A stretch of DNA of 19,739 nucleotides from Spirogloea muscicola (GCA_009602725.1 WELB01000018.1:495828-515566); one strand, 5' to 3'; numbered from the stretch's first letter, positions 1-9,500 are shown. Translations and numbers: made by a program. Notes: generated by a model not told the origin, from the letters alone.

Positions 1-1649
1 CGCTGCTGGGCGCCGGGGCCTTCGGCGCGGTGAGCCTGGCGGTGGAGGCGGCGCCGTCGCCCGGCCGCGTCTTCGCCGTCAAGTCCGTGGACAGCCGGCG
101 TGGCCCCGAGCTGGCGGCGCTGGAGCACGAGATCGAACTGCTGGGCCGCGTGCGCTCCGAGCGCGTCGTCCGCCGCCTCGGCTGCGACTGGACCGTCGAG
201 GCCGCCGCCGCCGGCGCCGTCGCCGGCGCCGTGGTGCTGCGCAACCTGCACCTGGAGTACTGCCCCGGCGGCAGTCTGGGCGACGCGGCGCGCGCGGTGC
301 GGGGCCTGCCCACGACGGTGGTCGCGGCGCACGCCCGGGCCGTCCTGGAGGGCCTCGCGGACCTGCACGCTGCTGGCGTCGTGCACTGCGACGTCAAGGG
401 CGCCAACGTGCTGCTGGCCGCCGACGGCGCTGCCAAGCTCGCCGACCTCGGCTCCGCGCTCGACCTCCGCCGCCCAGCTCCGCCGCCCTCCGCTGGCAGC
501 GCCCGCCTGCGCGGAACCGTCAGCTGGATGGCGCCGGAGGCCGCCGCGCCGCCAACGGCGGCGTCTGCACCTCGCGGCCCTCCGTCCGACATCTGGAGCC
601 TCGGGTGCATGGTCATCGAGCTGGCGACGGGCGCGCCGCCCTGGGGGGCCGCCGCCTTCGCCGGCGACCCCTTCTGCGCGCTCTACGCCATCGGCGCTGG
701 CGACGCCGTCCCGCCCACGCCGCCGGCGCTCGCCGCGTCGCCGGCCGCTGCCGACTTCCTGGCGTGCTGCCTCCGCCGCGACCCCGCCGAGCGCTGGACC
801 GCCCACCAGCTCCTGGCGCATCCCTTTGTCGCCGCCGCTGCGCCACCGATGGCCATGGCCGCCAAAGAGGCTGTGCCAGTCAGCCCCGTCAGCGTCCTCG
901 TCACAAGCGCCGCCAGCTGGGCCTCGTCCTCCTCTCACACCGGTGACGTCGACGCGACCGCCGCTGCTGCAGCGCTCGGCTTCTCGTCGCCACACCGTGG
1001 CTGGGGCCTCGAAGCCCTGCGGCCAGCTATCGACATCCCCGACTTGGCCCTCAGCTTCGGCGCTTCTGGCAGCTGGCCAGACGATGGCGGCGACCCTTGG
1101 ATTGTCGTGCGCTCTCCCACCACGACGCCCTCGTCGGCCGCGTCCTCCATTCCCTCGGCGCCCACGTCACCGACGGCCAGCTCACCGCTGCAGCCGACCT
1201 CCGAGAGCTCTGACCAGCCCTCTTTCCCGAGTACCTCCACTAGCAGCAGTAACAGCCACAGTAGGATGCCCTCACCTGCGCTGCCTGGCGTTGACGCACA
1301 CGCAGTTGATCTGTTCAAGCCTGCAGTGCTGCCCGTTAGGACAGCAGTAGCAACTGCAGAGCCGCTGCTTGCCAATGCCTATTATGCCAAAGCAGATTGT
1401 ACAGATTTACAGACTGCAAAGCGGCCTTGTATTTGGCCATTACCACACCCGTCTTGCCAAGCTGTCAGTCTGTCCCTTTCATGTGTCATGGCATGGGCAT
1501 GTGCCATGGTACACCATTGCTCTCTGTGCATCCTGGTTGCTCATCGTCCGCCAACTTGCCATAGCAGTGACATTGTCTCCACTCCATCCTGCCCGTTGTG
1601 TATCCAACAAGTCTGCTGGATGGGAAGTGTGGCGCTCCAGCCCTGGTGA
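1..1649 (+). CDS. MEKK/MAPKKK-like Ser/Thr protein kinase, 5' partial
   Basis: This is a protein kinase whose start lies left of the window. The frame is open from base 3 and begins inside the glycine-rich loop (LLGAGAFGAV). Visible motifs are the ATP-binding lysine in FAVKSVD (codon at 81), the catalytic loop HCDVKGANVLL (H codon 384, D codon 390), DLG in place of DFG (D codon 444), GTVSWMAPE in the activation segment (about 513-539), and SDIWSLGCMVIELATG. The domain closes with a HPFV motif near 820-830. HCD in place of HRD plus GT-x-x-WMAPE is the pattern of plant MEKK-type MAP3Ks (MAPKKK17/18-like), which phosphorylate MAPKKs in stress and hormone signalling; that assignment is by family. 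No intron is visible. A Ser/Thr/Pro-rich tail follows. The last 90 or so codons (from about 1375) are less GC-rich, Cys/His-rich and unlike a folded tail, so the true end may be earlier through an unseen intron, or the tail may simply be poorly conserved. The kinase identity is solid; the C-terminus is not. Confidence 0.85.
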   Translation, partial: LLGAGAFGAVSLAVEAAPSPGRVFAVKSVDSRRGPELAALEHEIELLGRVRSERVVRRLGCDWTVEAAAAGAVAGAVVLRNLHLEYCPGGSLGDAARAVRGLPTTVVAAHARAVLEGLADLHAAGVVHCDVKGANVLLAADGAAKLADLGSALDLRRPAPPPSAGSARLRGTVSWMAPEAAAPPTAASAPRGPPSDIWSLGCMVIELATGAPPWGAAAFAGDPFCALYAIGAGDAVPPTPPALAASPAAADFLACCLRRDPAERWTAHQLLAHPFVAAAAPPMAMAAKEAVPVSPVSVLVTSAASWASSSSHTGDVDATAAAAALGFSSPHRGWGLEALRPAIDIPDLALSFGASGSWPDDGGDPWIVVRSPTTTPSSAASSIPSAPTSPTASSPLQPTSESSDQPSFPSTSTSSSNSHSRMPSPALPGVDAHAVDLFKPAVLPVRTAVATAEPLLANAYYAKADCTDLQTAKRPCIWPLPHPSCQAVSLSLSCVMAWACAMVHHCSLCILVAHRPPTCHSSDIVSTPSCPLCIQQVCWMGSVALQPW

Positions 1650-2578
1650 CCGTCATAGAGTCCTCTGGCATTACCCAGCTAAGCGTGGCTGCCTTATGAG
1701 GGTCAGGAAATGGAGCCATCTTATCAAGCATGCTAGTGGTTGTCTTCAAAATTCCCCTCAGTGCACTTCGCAGGTCTATAATCACCAAGTAATTAGTGCG
1801 AGTGCAAAGCTAGTCAGTCATGGGCCAGGAGGCTGTGGAAGATAGTGCGCTGGCCCCCTTGCAAGGCAGTCGGCTTCCATCTGCAGACTCCATATGCACA
1901 TCTTGCTTTCAGCTATGTTGCACAGGCATGGCACTAGCCGCCAGGTCAGCGTAGTGTACCAAATAGCTATTGTCACTTTATCCAATTTCATCACAAGCAG
2001 TCACGTCTTGAAATTGCTCCTGATCAGACCACTGCAAGGCCACTGTTGCTCAAACATCAAAGATTGACAGGCGGGCTGTGGTGATGGGCAGGCTACTTGG
2101 ACAACTCCTTGCATATCCATCGCCAAATGCTCCAAGACTTCTCATGCATTTGCAGCAGCCACCGCCACACACAGACACACAAGTCAAGATTTATAATGCA
2201 GCAAATGGCCGAATGCCAGCGCCATCAGGCGGGAGCAGCAACAGTGAAAGCAGCTGCAGTGGAGCGCTGGCAACCATGAGGAGGTCAACCGCCCTTGATG
2301 AACTCCAGCCACTGGACGAAGATTCTGGATCTTGTCAGGAGTAAGCCAACAAGCCGTACAAGCCCGCAGAGTAGAGCAGGGTTGAGAGCACGGGGCAGTG
2401 CCGCTCTACAGCTGCATCATCCGTGGCGGGCAACCAAGGGGGGCGCAAGTGGTGGTCTAAGTTGGCCTAAAAGTAAGGCTAAAGGAGTAAGGACCAAGAT
2501 CAGCTGCCACGGCTCAGGAGAGGTGGTGCAGGCAGAAGAAGGCAGCTGCGCGTAAAGGCCAGGGTTGATTGCACTCTT
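1650..2578. other. Convergent intergenic region between kinase and exchanger genes
   Basis: This stretch lies between the stop codons of two genes that point at each other, so it should hold both 3' untranslated regions. Short open frames exist (for example 2078-2344 and 2295-2555) but they show no motif, family resemblance or exon-like signals. I see no RNA gene or clear repeat. Confidence 0.6.
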
Positions 2579-5500
2579 TCAGTGCCAGTGGAAGACGTAG
2601 TCGAGAATGGCAACGACTGCAATGGCTAGCGGGTAGAGGGCAACCACGGGGATGGCAAGCCAAAGGGGGTATGTCGTCCGCGTCCCGCCAATGATGCCGA
2701 CGATGACAGTGGACGCAATGATCACGGTGACCTCGCTGGAGAAATCCCATGTGAGCCCGCGCAAATACACAATCACAAGGAAGATGCCCAGGCACCTGCA
2801 CGAGTCGAATGGCGGCACGAAAATCATGTGGTGCAAATATGGGGTAGTTGTAGAGATGTTGAGTATGATTGAGGGCTTGCGGTGCACAAGGCAGAAAGAC
2901 TAAGTGCCAATTAAAGCTGAAATGAATGCCCTCACATGGTATTGTTCATCGTGATGGCTCCATAGATCTGGCTATAAGTGAGAGATGCCGTTCTCTTGCG
3001 CCTCTTCATCGCAAAGAGGATGGAGGAGACCAACTCGCTCGCATTGGAGGCCAGCGGAGAGACCACAAAGGCGACAAAGAAGGGAGGGATGCCAGAAGCC
3101 CTGGGCAGCACAGACGGGTAGAGAACATCAGCATTGCCAGCCTCATATGTTGAGGGTTGAGTCCTTGCATCCTTGCATGATATTTGTGGACGAGCATCTG
3201 TCTGCTAACAATGTCATAGAGTGCTGACTACATCAGCAAAATCACAAGCAAGTGTCAGATAAGTGTACCCACTTTGAGAAGCCGTTGATAGCGTCCACTG
3301 TTGGGTCAGCAAAGACTGACACAATTACGACGCCTGCTCCCAGGAGAATTATTGCCTGCAGTTTTCAGGACTTGCTTTAACTCACGCAACTCATAATAGC
3401 CTTAATCAAGCGCATAAAACTCGACACCCGATATTCAAGGCTACAACACTTGCACCTACTGCTCGGCCGCGACTGTGAGCATGCAACCTTGCCAACAACT
3501 GCCCTTATCACCAGACCTGCCGATAGATTTGTCCAACAGTCTTGGGCTTGGAGGCTTTCTCTTTGTCTTCCTCCTCATCTTCCTCATCTTGGGATGCCTC
3601 CATCTGCAATAGAGAAAGTGTTGACTTGGCATCCTCTGCATGCCCAGCAAATTGCTGGTGCTGCTGCTCGATCCTGCCAAGCAGGAGTACAGAAGATAGG
3701 GCTCACCCATATTCAGACATGAGCTAAGAAAGCAGAGTCTCGCAAGGGATTGTGCCACTTGAGGGCTGCATCAGAGTGCCATTCTGAGCTTGTGGTACGA
3801 GCAAAAGCACCAGAACATCTAAATGGTGCAATTTCAAGCACATCTTGTCAGCCTGTGCTGCCCAGTGCCAGCATTCTGCAAGAGTCACTTCATCGCTGAT
3901 ATTTCTGGGACCCAGGATGGAGGTAATCTTATACAAGGGTATTGCGGAGCTAAAGCGGCTCTGCCGTTGCATTGGTTGGCTGCCGATGCGGCTCATCCAT
4001 CGCTTAAGCCCACACACGAATTCATCCTGGTCCACGACAGGAACATTCACATGATATCAGGCGTTTCGCCAGTGCAATCAAGGTAGGTAATACAGGTCAG
4101 TGAAGGGAAGTCAAGTGACCCATACTCCGACATCGTACCTCAGAGAGCATGTTATCACTATCCCGGTCAAAGTCTGTAAGCCACGTCGTGACCTCTTGCT
4201 CATCAGGAATCTCACCCTGTCAGGTCAGCGGGGGAGTCAATCAATACACACCCACAACAAGATGCAAAGCTCCATAGTACATGGATCAGAAGGAAGAAGA
4301 AGGGCCAATGACACGAGTTGCCCAAGCTCCTTCAAGAACCCCTCAAATCACACCCTGCTGCAATATGCTGTCACCTTGCTCTTTATCCCAAGTCCCATGA
4401 TGAGTCCCCTGAGCTCCTGGTAAGATAGAACGCCGTCGTGATTCTCATCAAAATGTGCAAAGAGCTTCCTCATAGCTTCGTCGTTTGGTCCTCCATCAGG
4501 CTGTAGGAGCCCCCCCCAAGACTCATTGGTTGCCATTTTGTGCATCTCCTTGACAGCCATTGCACGCATGTAGTGCAACTTTGCATGCTGAATCTTGCGT
4601 TGCTGAAGCCAGGGCGATGTCACCTGCCAAGTAGTGAGAATGGTTGAATGAGGCCTGCACTCTGTGTGATGCAAAGCAACAGCATCCGCGGCCCGATGAC
4701 TACCCGATGTGTAAGCCATCCATCCCGTCAGCAATTACGAAGCATAAAGTCTGCACCTTCAAGCTGAAAGTTGGAATTGTTGCAGAATGCCCCTTAACGG
4801 TACCCTCGAACAACATAAAAGGACGGACTGCATAGCATAATGCAGGACTGCTTTCCACTAAGGGTGACATCTTGTGGCACAGGTTGGGCATGGGGGTCCC
4901 ACCTGGTATGCACAATAGGCACAAAGCCCTACGAGGGCAATGAGGAAGCCGACAAGGGCAGCGATTTTGCCTTGACTTTTACGGTGATCTATTAGTGGGA
5001 TCTGCGCAACGATGTAAGGGAGGATTGTGATAATCATAATCCACGCACCCCACCTCGTCTGAGCGTCAACAGTGATTCCTGCAAGACGAAAGCCCAGCGT
5101 CATACTGCAGTTGCCAACTTAAACAGGTATAAAGACAAAGCCAGGGTGAGGGGCAACTGGCAAAAGTGGGGCACATGAGCAGCTAAGGCTGTGGGAGGAA
5201 GGCTATAGTCGCACCAGTGCCTGTGAGACTCCAGCCTCTGGTGAGTGTTCGATCCTGAGCAGTTCCATTTGGTCCAGTAAGGTCACACCTTCCAGCCAGG
5301 AGGGAACCGCCGAAGGCAAGTGCCAATATCATGATGGTGCTTCCTGCCAGGACACCCATGCCAACCAGCACTTGGTCCTGAGCGTCCTCCTTGGAGCCCC
5401 CCAATCCAGAGACCTGCAGGGTGAGTGGAGTCACCTTAGGCCGCAACCACTCTTGAGAAGCATGTTGTGCAAGTTTGATAGCTGGACTGAACAGACTCTG

Positions 5501-6860
5501 AGGAACATGCAGACTGACGCTCAATCCATAATCCAGGGAGTCAGACCCAGAAGCCTACCGCAATCAACAGGGAGTCTGGAAAGGCACCAAGAATCGGCAA
5601 TAACAGTCCGCCAATCAGTCCAGGATTTAGAACCTACAACACGTAGTCGCGCCCCAACAGCGTTAACTCGTTAAGAACCGTCTGCGCTGCTCGGCAAGCA
5701 AGAGGCAGCTTAAGTTGTCATGACAGAAGCAATGATTTGGCATGCCAGTAACTGCAGCTTCCTAGAATCACAGACCACGGACTGAATGCATCTGGAAGTA
5801 CAAGTGCAGAAAAGTTTCACGAAGCTGCGCAAAGAGTTTGCAAGCCAAAGACCTGGAGGAGAAGCTCGCTGCCATCTGAGATGAGCTTGGCAGCCACCAA
5901 TAGAAGGAATCCATATGCAACCATGAGGAAAATATTGCCAGTAACGGTTGTAGAACACGGAAGGCCACCATATGGCTCCTTACACCGCTCGCCCTGTGGA
6001 AGGATGAATACATGCCATCAGCTGCTCTTCATCGCACCCATGATGACTGCCGAACACTTGATCTACACTTGATCTACACCGCTTCTAGACTGCACAATGC
6101 CTGCTTCTCCTTTCCAACATGGTCAGACAAGGAAGTCTTAAGAGAAGATATTGTCTGGAGCTGAATTCTTGCCACAAGATCTGAAATATCTACTAGGTTG
6201 TGTACTGCACTACAGCAGCAGGCGCAGAGCTTCTCCGAAGCACAAGGTACCTACTCCTGGAAGCCATAAGGATGAGAGTAAGCAGGGTACAAGTAGCGGC
6301 TATGTTGTGAGACGTCTGAGCTCACCGTTGATGAGCTGGTGTTCATGTGCGGCATTCCTGTAGAGGTATTGCTGTCTCTAATCTCTATAAGAGGTGGAGA
6401 CACATCAACGAGCTCCCTGCGAGTAGCCTGCAGGTCTTGATTACCTGAAATAGTCACATTTGCGCACAGGATCAGAACCAGCCCAACAAGATGCACGAGG
6501 CTTCTCAGAGCATTTTCCGCCATGTTGCCAGGACACGCTGTCCAGTAGGGGACCAGCAAGAGGACCAGCGGACACAAAAGGAGCTCAGAGCTTCTGATGA
6601 GGGCTCCGTGCCAGCCTCTGTAGAGTCAAGCTTGACGGCAGCGTGCACGCAAGCAATGCTTGCGGCAGGGGGTAGAGCGAGGGGGTAGAGAGGGCGTAGA
6701 GCTGGCAACGACCTGGCGTTGCTCCCCGGGCATGAAGCAGAGCCACGACGATGAGCAAGGCGGCGGCGGCGGCGGCGCAGGCAGCCGGGCCGGCGAGCAG
6801 CCGCCTGCGCGGGAGCGGGGGCCAGAGCGGGCCGGGCGCCTGCGCCTCGACGTCCGCCAT
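2579..6860 (-). CDS. NCL: NCL-type Na+/Ca2+ exchanger-like protein with EF hands
   Basis: A cation/calcium exchanger of the plant NCL class: two blocks of membrane segments with a cytosolic EF-hand loop between them, expected in an endomembrane (vacuolar) or plasma membrane to move Ca2+ against Na+ or H+. Thirteen exons, 5' to 3': 6860-6713, 6444-6326, 5993-5853, 5633-5559, 5413-5215, 5078-4903, 4623-4375, 4216-4139, 4026-3935, 3673-3517, 3355-3273, 3100-2936, 2795-2579. All junctions are GT-AG and in phase, giving 632 residues (Arabidopsis NCL is about 585). Residues 1-50 hold a hydrophobic signal-anchor-like stretch. The alpha-1 repeat is around 152-166 (GAFPDSLLIAVSGL). EF loop 1 is 345-356 (DENHDGVLSYQE). 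EF loop 2 is 386-397 (DRDSDNMLSEDE), split by an intron. An acidic stretch follows in exon 10. The alpha-2 repeat is around 507-532 (SPLASNASELVSS). The C-terminal segments include YLRGLTWDFSSEV and RTTYPLW. The weakest donor is GTATAA after exon 9. The first ATG follows a GC-rich leader; an upstream start cannot be excluded. Confidence 0.92.
4139..4623 (-). other. EF-hand-coding exons 7-8 of the exchanger
   Basis: Exon 7 (4623-4375) codes for the cytosolic loop and a canonical EF hand with Asp at loop positions 1 and 5, Asn at 3 and Glu at 12. Exon 8 (4216-4139) carries the start of the second EF hand; its loop ends with DE from the start of exon 9. Both loops keep the acidic ligands, so the exchanger is likely gated or tuned by cytosolic Ca2+, as in NCL proteins. 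Confidence 0.88.
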
Positions 6861-6971
6861 GGCGGCGCGCACTGGCGTCGCCGCCGGCCAGGAGGCGGCG
6901 GAGCCTTGAGCTGCAGCGGCGCGGGGCCAGCCAGGGCCGGGGAAGGGGGGGGGGTGTCCGCCGCGTTGTTC

Positions 6972-7520
6972 CCAGGGGGGGCGTGAGTCTAGCGGGCCCA
7001 CTGACCGGAGGAGGGAGAAGGCACGCGGTGTGCATGAAATGAGACGGAGGCCGATTTATTCTGCCAATACATTGTTCATGCAAAAGCTACTGCAAATCGT
7101 GGGGCTACATAGAACCAAGCCGGGGGGGAGGCTTGCGGGCCCACTACCTGTGGACGCGGAGGAGAAGTCGCACGGCGCACATAAGTTGAAAGGGAGGCCA
7201 ATTTCAGCCAGTACACGATGTTCAGGCAAAAGCTAGTGCAAACAGTGGGGCTGCATGAATGCTATAAGGGGGGTTGGCGGCCGGAGTGGGGGAGGAGGCG
7301 CCCGGCGCGGGTGCCACATGTCCGCTTGACACTTGGCGCGGCTACGAAAGGAAAGCGCGTGGCCGTCGGAATAGAGCCAGTAACTCGAAGCGTTACCGCG
7401 GCGGCATTCGGGCGGGGGAAATAGCGCACGGTGTGGGAGGCCAGACCAAGCCAACACAGTAGTGTTCGGCCAAACGCTAGTGTAAAGAATGGGACTTTGT
7501 TGGGGGGGGTTGGAGTCCAA
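6972..7520. repeat. Imperfect direct repeats upstream of exchanger gene
   Basis: Three related units can be read. Unit A (about 6972-7125) and unit B (about 7126-7285) share GCGGGCCCACT near their starts, then GGAGGAG, a GCACG/CACGG stretch, and a core CAAAAGCTA-x-TGCAAA followed by GTGGGGCT. Corresponding positions are about 143-146 bases apart. Unit C (about 7400-7520) has the same core as CAAACGCTAGTGTAAA and the following GGGGGGTTGG, offset about 244 bases from unit B, as if about 100 bases had been inserted. The repeats lie 110-660 bases upstream of the exchanger start codon. Confidence 0.6.
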
Positions 7521-7769
7521 GTGAACGCGGGTATCCAGGGCGGCTAACCCCGTGAGACCCACCACATCTCAAATTCGAAGAAAAGGAGAATGCAGCTGCT
7601 GATTCTGAAGAGCCGATGTACAAGCCAGGAAGAAGTGGCACTCCCAATCGTAGCTGCTTTGTTTCTTTTTGTGCTCGTCTTCCTTAGTGCTTCGCCTAGC
7701 CCCCTTCTGGTACTTGGTTCATTCCTTTTTTGGCGTGCTGTGTCCCGCAGGCGCGGCGAGCCGGCTGAC

Positions 7770-7958
7770 TTCAACGCAGCTGGCTCGTGGGCTCAGGTAT
7801 ACCGGATGAGATTGTCAGTGTCCCTCCAGCGGTCCATGGCCCATGCTCTACATCTGCGTGCTGGCCGTGCTCTCGCTGCGGCCTCTGGCTTTCGGCAGGG
7901 GGATAGTTTTCCGGCAGCTAGTCTGTCGGATCTGCGGCTCCTCACTCGTAACTACTGA
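7770..7958 (+). mobile_element. Repeat-family coding fragment, copy 1
   Basis: An open frame segment of an unrecognised protein: FNAAGS, then QVYRMRLS, AHALHLRAGRALAAASG, GDSFPAA, SDLRLLTRNY and TGA. Copies 2 and 3 nearby and copy 4 at the right edge share the pattern. Against copy 2 most differences fall at third codon positions. The stop falls at the same place as in copy 2, so this looks like the C-terminus of a longer protein whose upstream part is lost or diverged. The family is not identified; a 5'-truncated transposable-element copy is the best inference. Confidence 0.55.
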
Positions 7959-8019
7959 GTGATCCTCCCCCTGTGCTGACATGACATCTTCAGGCCCCTC
8001 TGTAGAAAGTGCGCGCCCA

Positions 8020-8110
8020 TAAAGAAAGGGGGCCAGCAAAGCCAGCCCAGAAAGAATGGACAATGCCAAAAGCCAAAAAAAACAAAAAAACACACAGCTA
8101 GGCAGCTAGA
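8020..8110 (-). repeat. GGGCTGGC-core element, reverse orientation
   Basis: Read on the minus strand, this stretch has ATTGTCCATTCTTTCTGGGC followed by TGGCTTTG and a C-rich run. It matches the arms of the foldback at 8234-8464 and the segments downstream of coding copies 2 and 3. It lies just downstream of copy 1 but in the opposite orientation. Edges are approximate. Confidence 0.5.
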
Positions 8111-8233
8111 GAATAAGACTTGACGAAATCACAGGAAGCTCAATACCCCCGGGTGAGCAACATCAGGTCGGAGTAGCTCAAAGCAGGAAAAGAAGCATCC
8201 AGACGCGACCCAGAAGCAGCCGCGAGCTGTAGC

Positions 8234-8464
8234 TGTAGCTGCTAAACGCTTGTCGGCCCCTCCGAACCCTTGTCAATTCTTTTTGGGCTGGCTTATCACA
8301 GCCCTTGCCCCCATCTGGAGTGCCACTTCTTCTTTTTGGGCTGGCTGTTCCAGCCCATATCCTCAATGGGCGAGCCCTTTCCAATGGGGGCAAGGGCTGC
8401 GAAAAGCCAGCCCAAAAAGAATTGACTAAGGTTTGGAGGGGCCTACAAGCGATTAGCAGCTACA
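8234..8464. mobile_element. Foldback element with 81-base inverted arms
   Basis: The left arm is 8234-8314 and the right arm 8384-8464. Read as reverse complements they match at about 74 of 81 positions without gaps. Both contain GTAGCTGCTAA at the outer edge, then CGCTTGT, GGCCCCTCC, GTCAATTCTTTTTGGGCTGG and GCCCTTGCCCCCAT at the inner edge. The 69-base loop holds a third copy of the GGGCTGGC core, itself able to form a small hairpin (GGGCTGG...CCAGCCC). The arms match the sequence downstream of coding copies 2 and 3, so the foldback is probably two copies of that element inserted tail to tail rather than an independent MITE. Confidence 0.7.
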
Positions 8465-8533
8465 AAGGGGCCGGGTGCATACCAAGGGTGTTCATGACCA
8501 CGTAGTCGCGCCGACCGCCCTTTTGGAGGTGAT

Positions 8534-8722
8534 TACAACGCGGCCGGCTTGCTCCCCCAGGTGTATCGTTTGCGCCTCTCATTGTCGCTGCAGCAATCAG
8601 TGGCACACGCGTTGCATCTGCGTGCCGGTCGCGCTTTGGCTACGGCCTCTGGCTGCATACAGGGGACCCGCTACCGGGAGATTAGTTTCACTAACCCGCG
8701 GCTGCTCACGAAGGGGTATTGA
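8534..8722 (+). mobile_element. Repeat-family coding fragment, copy 2
   Basis: An open frame with no internal stop: YNAAG, QVYRLRLSLSLQ, AHALHLRAGRALATASG, then PRLLTKGY and TGA. It aligns with copy 1 without gaps from YNAAG/FNAAG to the stop, with mainly synonymous codon changes in the YRLRL-ATASG part. The middle (after ATASG) has diverged. Function is unknown. The downstream element starts right after the stop. Confidence 0.55.
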
Positions 8723-8835
8723 GCACCCAGTGGCCACTTGGTCGTTGTGCTTTAGCGCTTATCTAGCCCCTTCAAACTTTGTTCATCCTTTTCTGGGCTG
8801 GCCAATCACAGCCATCGCCCTCTACTGGAAGAGTA
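8723..8835 (+). repeat. Downstream element of copy 2 (GGGCTGGC core)
   Basis: After the copy 2 stop comes GCGCTTATCTAGCCCCTTC, then TTCATCCTTTTCTGGGCTGG, CAATCACAGCC and CGCCCTCTACTGGAAG. This is collinear with the left arm of the 8234-8464 foldback. Position and order suggest a conserved 3' untranslated end of the same mobile element. Confidence 0.5.
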
Positions 8836-8882
8836 TTTCTCTCCTTCGGAGGAGCTGCTTCTTCTTCGTGGAGGCCTCTGCG

Positions 8883-9173
8883 GTGGACGGGCATGGGGCG
8901 TTCAGCAGTCGGTGGCTAGACCTCCTGCAGCAGCTTGCACGGCCGGCCATCAATCGTTGTCAGGGACAGCAAGGTGAGCTGCCCGGCTTCAACAGCGCGG
9001 GGTCGCATGCCCAAGTGTGCCGCACACGGCTCTTCATCTCCTCTCAGCGTCCCCAGGCTCATGCAGTGCACTTGCGGGCAGGCCACGGTTTGGCTGCTGC
9101 TTCTGGCCCTCGTCGGGGTGACTCTTTTCCAGCTGCAACTTACTCCGACTTGCGGCTGCGGACTCGGGGTTAC
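8883..9173 (+). mobile_element. Repeat-family coding fragment, copy 3
   Basis: The longest internal copy. It reads VDGHGAF, WLDLLQQLARP, FNSAGSHAQV, then a mutated YRMRL block (CRTRLF), AHAVHLRAGHGLAAASG, RRGDSFPAA and SDLRLRTRGY. The stop found in copies 1 and 2 is replaced by CAA, so the frame runs on by chance to 9398. The upstream W-x-x-L-x-Q-x-LAR block matches copy 4, which shows that the family protein extends further towards its N-terminus than copies 1 and 2 reveal. Confidence 0.55.
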
Positions 9174-9290
9174 CAAGCTTCCACTCGCTGCAGCCACTTG
9201 CATAGCTGTGTGGTTGTAGCACCTTTCAGCCCTTTTGTCCACGCTTTTCTGGGCTGGCTTTCAATGGTCCTCACCCCCTTTGGAGACGTA
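9174..9290 (+). repeat. Downstream element of copy 3 (GGGCTGGC core)
   Basis: It contains TTGTAGCACCTTTCAGCCC, then TTGTCCACGCTTTTCTGGGC, TGGCTTTCAATGG, and a C-rich run ending at TTTGGAG. It is collinear with the downstream element of copy 2 and the foldback arms. A short direct duplication GACGTACAT occurs just beyond it (about 9286-9309). Confidence 0.45.
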
Positions 9291-9439
9291 CATTCAGGTG
9301 ACGTACATTTGTCCAATGTGCTTGCCTTTGTACTTGGCCCCACATGGCCTCCCCATCTCTTAATATACACGCATTTTCTTTGGAAGAGCCCCTCTTAGTC
9401 CCCGGATCACATGGCCCATGGCCCGATGGAGAGAACAGC

Positions 9440-9500
9440 TCTTGCAGTGTATGGCGATGGCTATAAGTGGCCAGCCCAAGACGATCTCAGTAAGGGCGAT
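9440..9500 (-). repeat. GGGCTGGC-core element, reverse orientation, short
   Basis: On the minus strand this reads GCCATCGCCCTTACTGAGAT, then CGTCTTGGGCTGGCCACTTA and TAGCCATCGCC. It matches the core of the other elements, most closely the GCCATCGCCC version downstream of copy 2. Only a short part is recognisable. Confidence 0.4.

Noticed and set aside
100-1350. Long open frame overlapping the kinase, rich in Pro, Arg and Ala
   Set aside because: It is a shadow of the kinase frame in GC-rich DNA; it has no domain pattern and shares the bases that code for the kinase motifs.
6505-7083. Minus-strand 192-codon Arg/Pro/Ala-rich frame
   Set aside because: It overlaps exon 1 of the exchanger in another frame within GC-rich DNA; the frame starting at 6860 joins in phase to the following exons.
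8475-9398. A 307-codon open frame taken as a single gene
   Set aside because: Its first part is out of frame with repeat copy 2 and its last part is read-through after the lost stop of copy 3; only the copy 3 segment shows family similarity.
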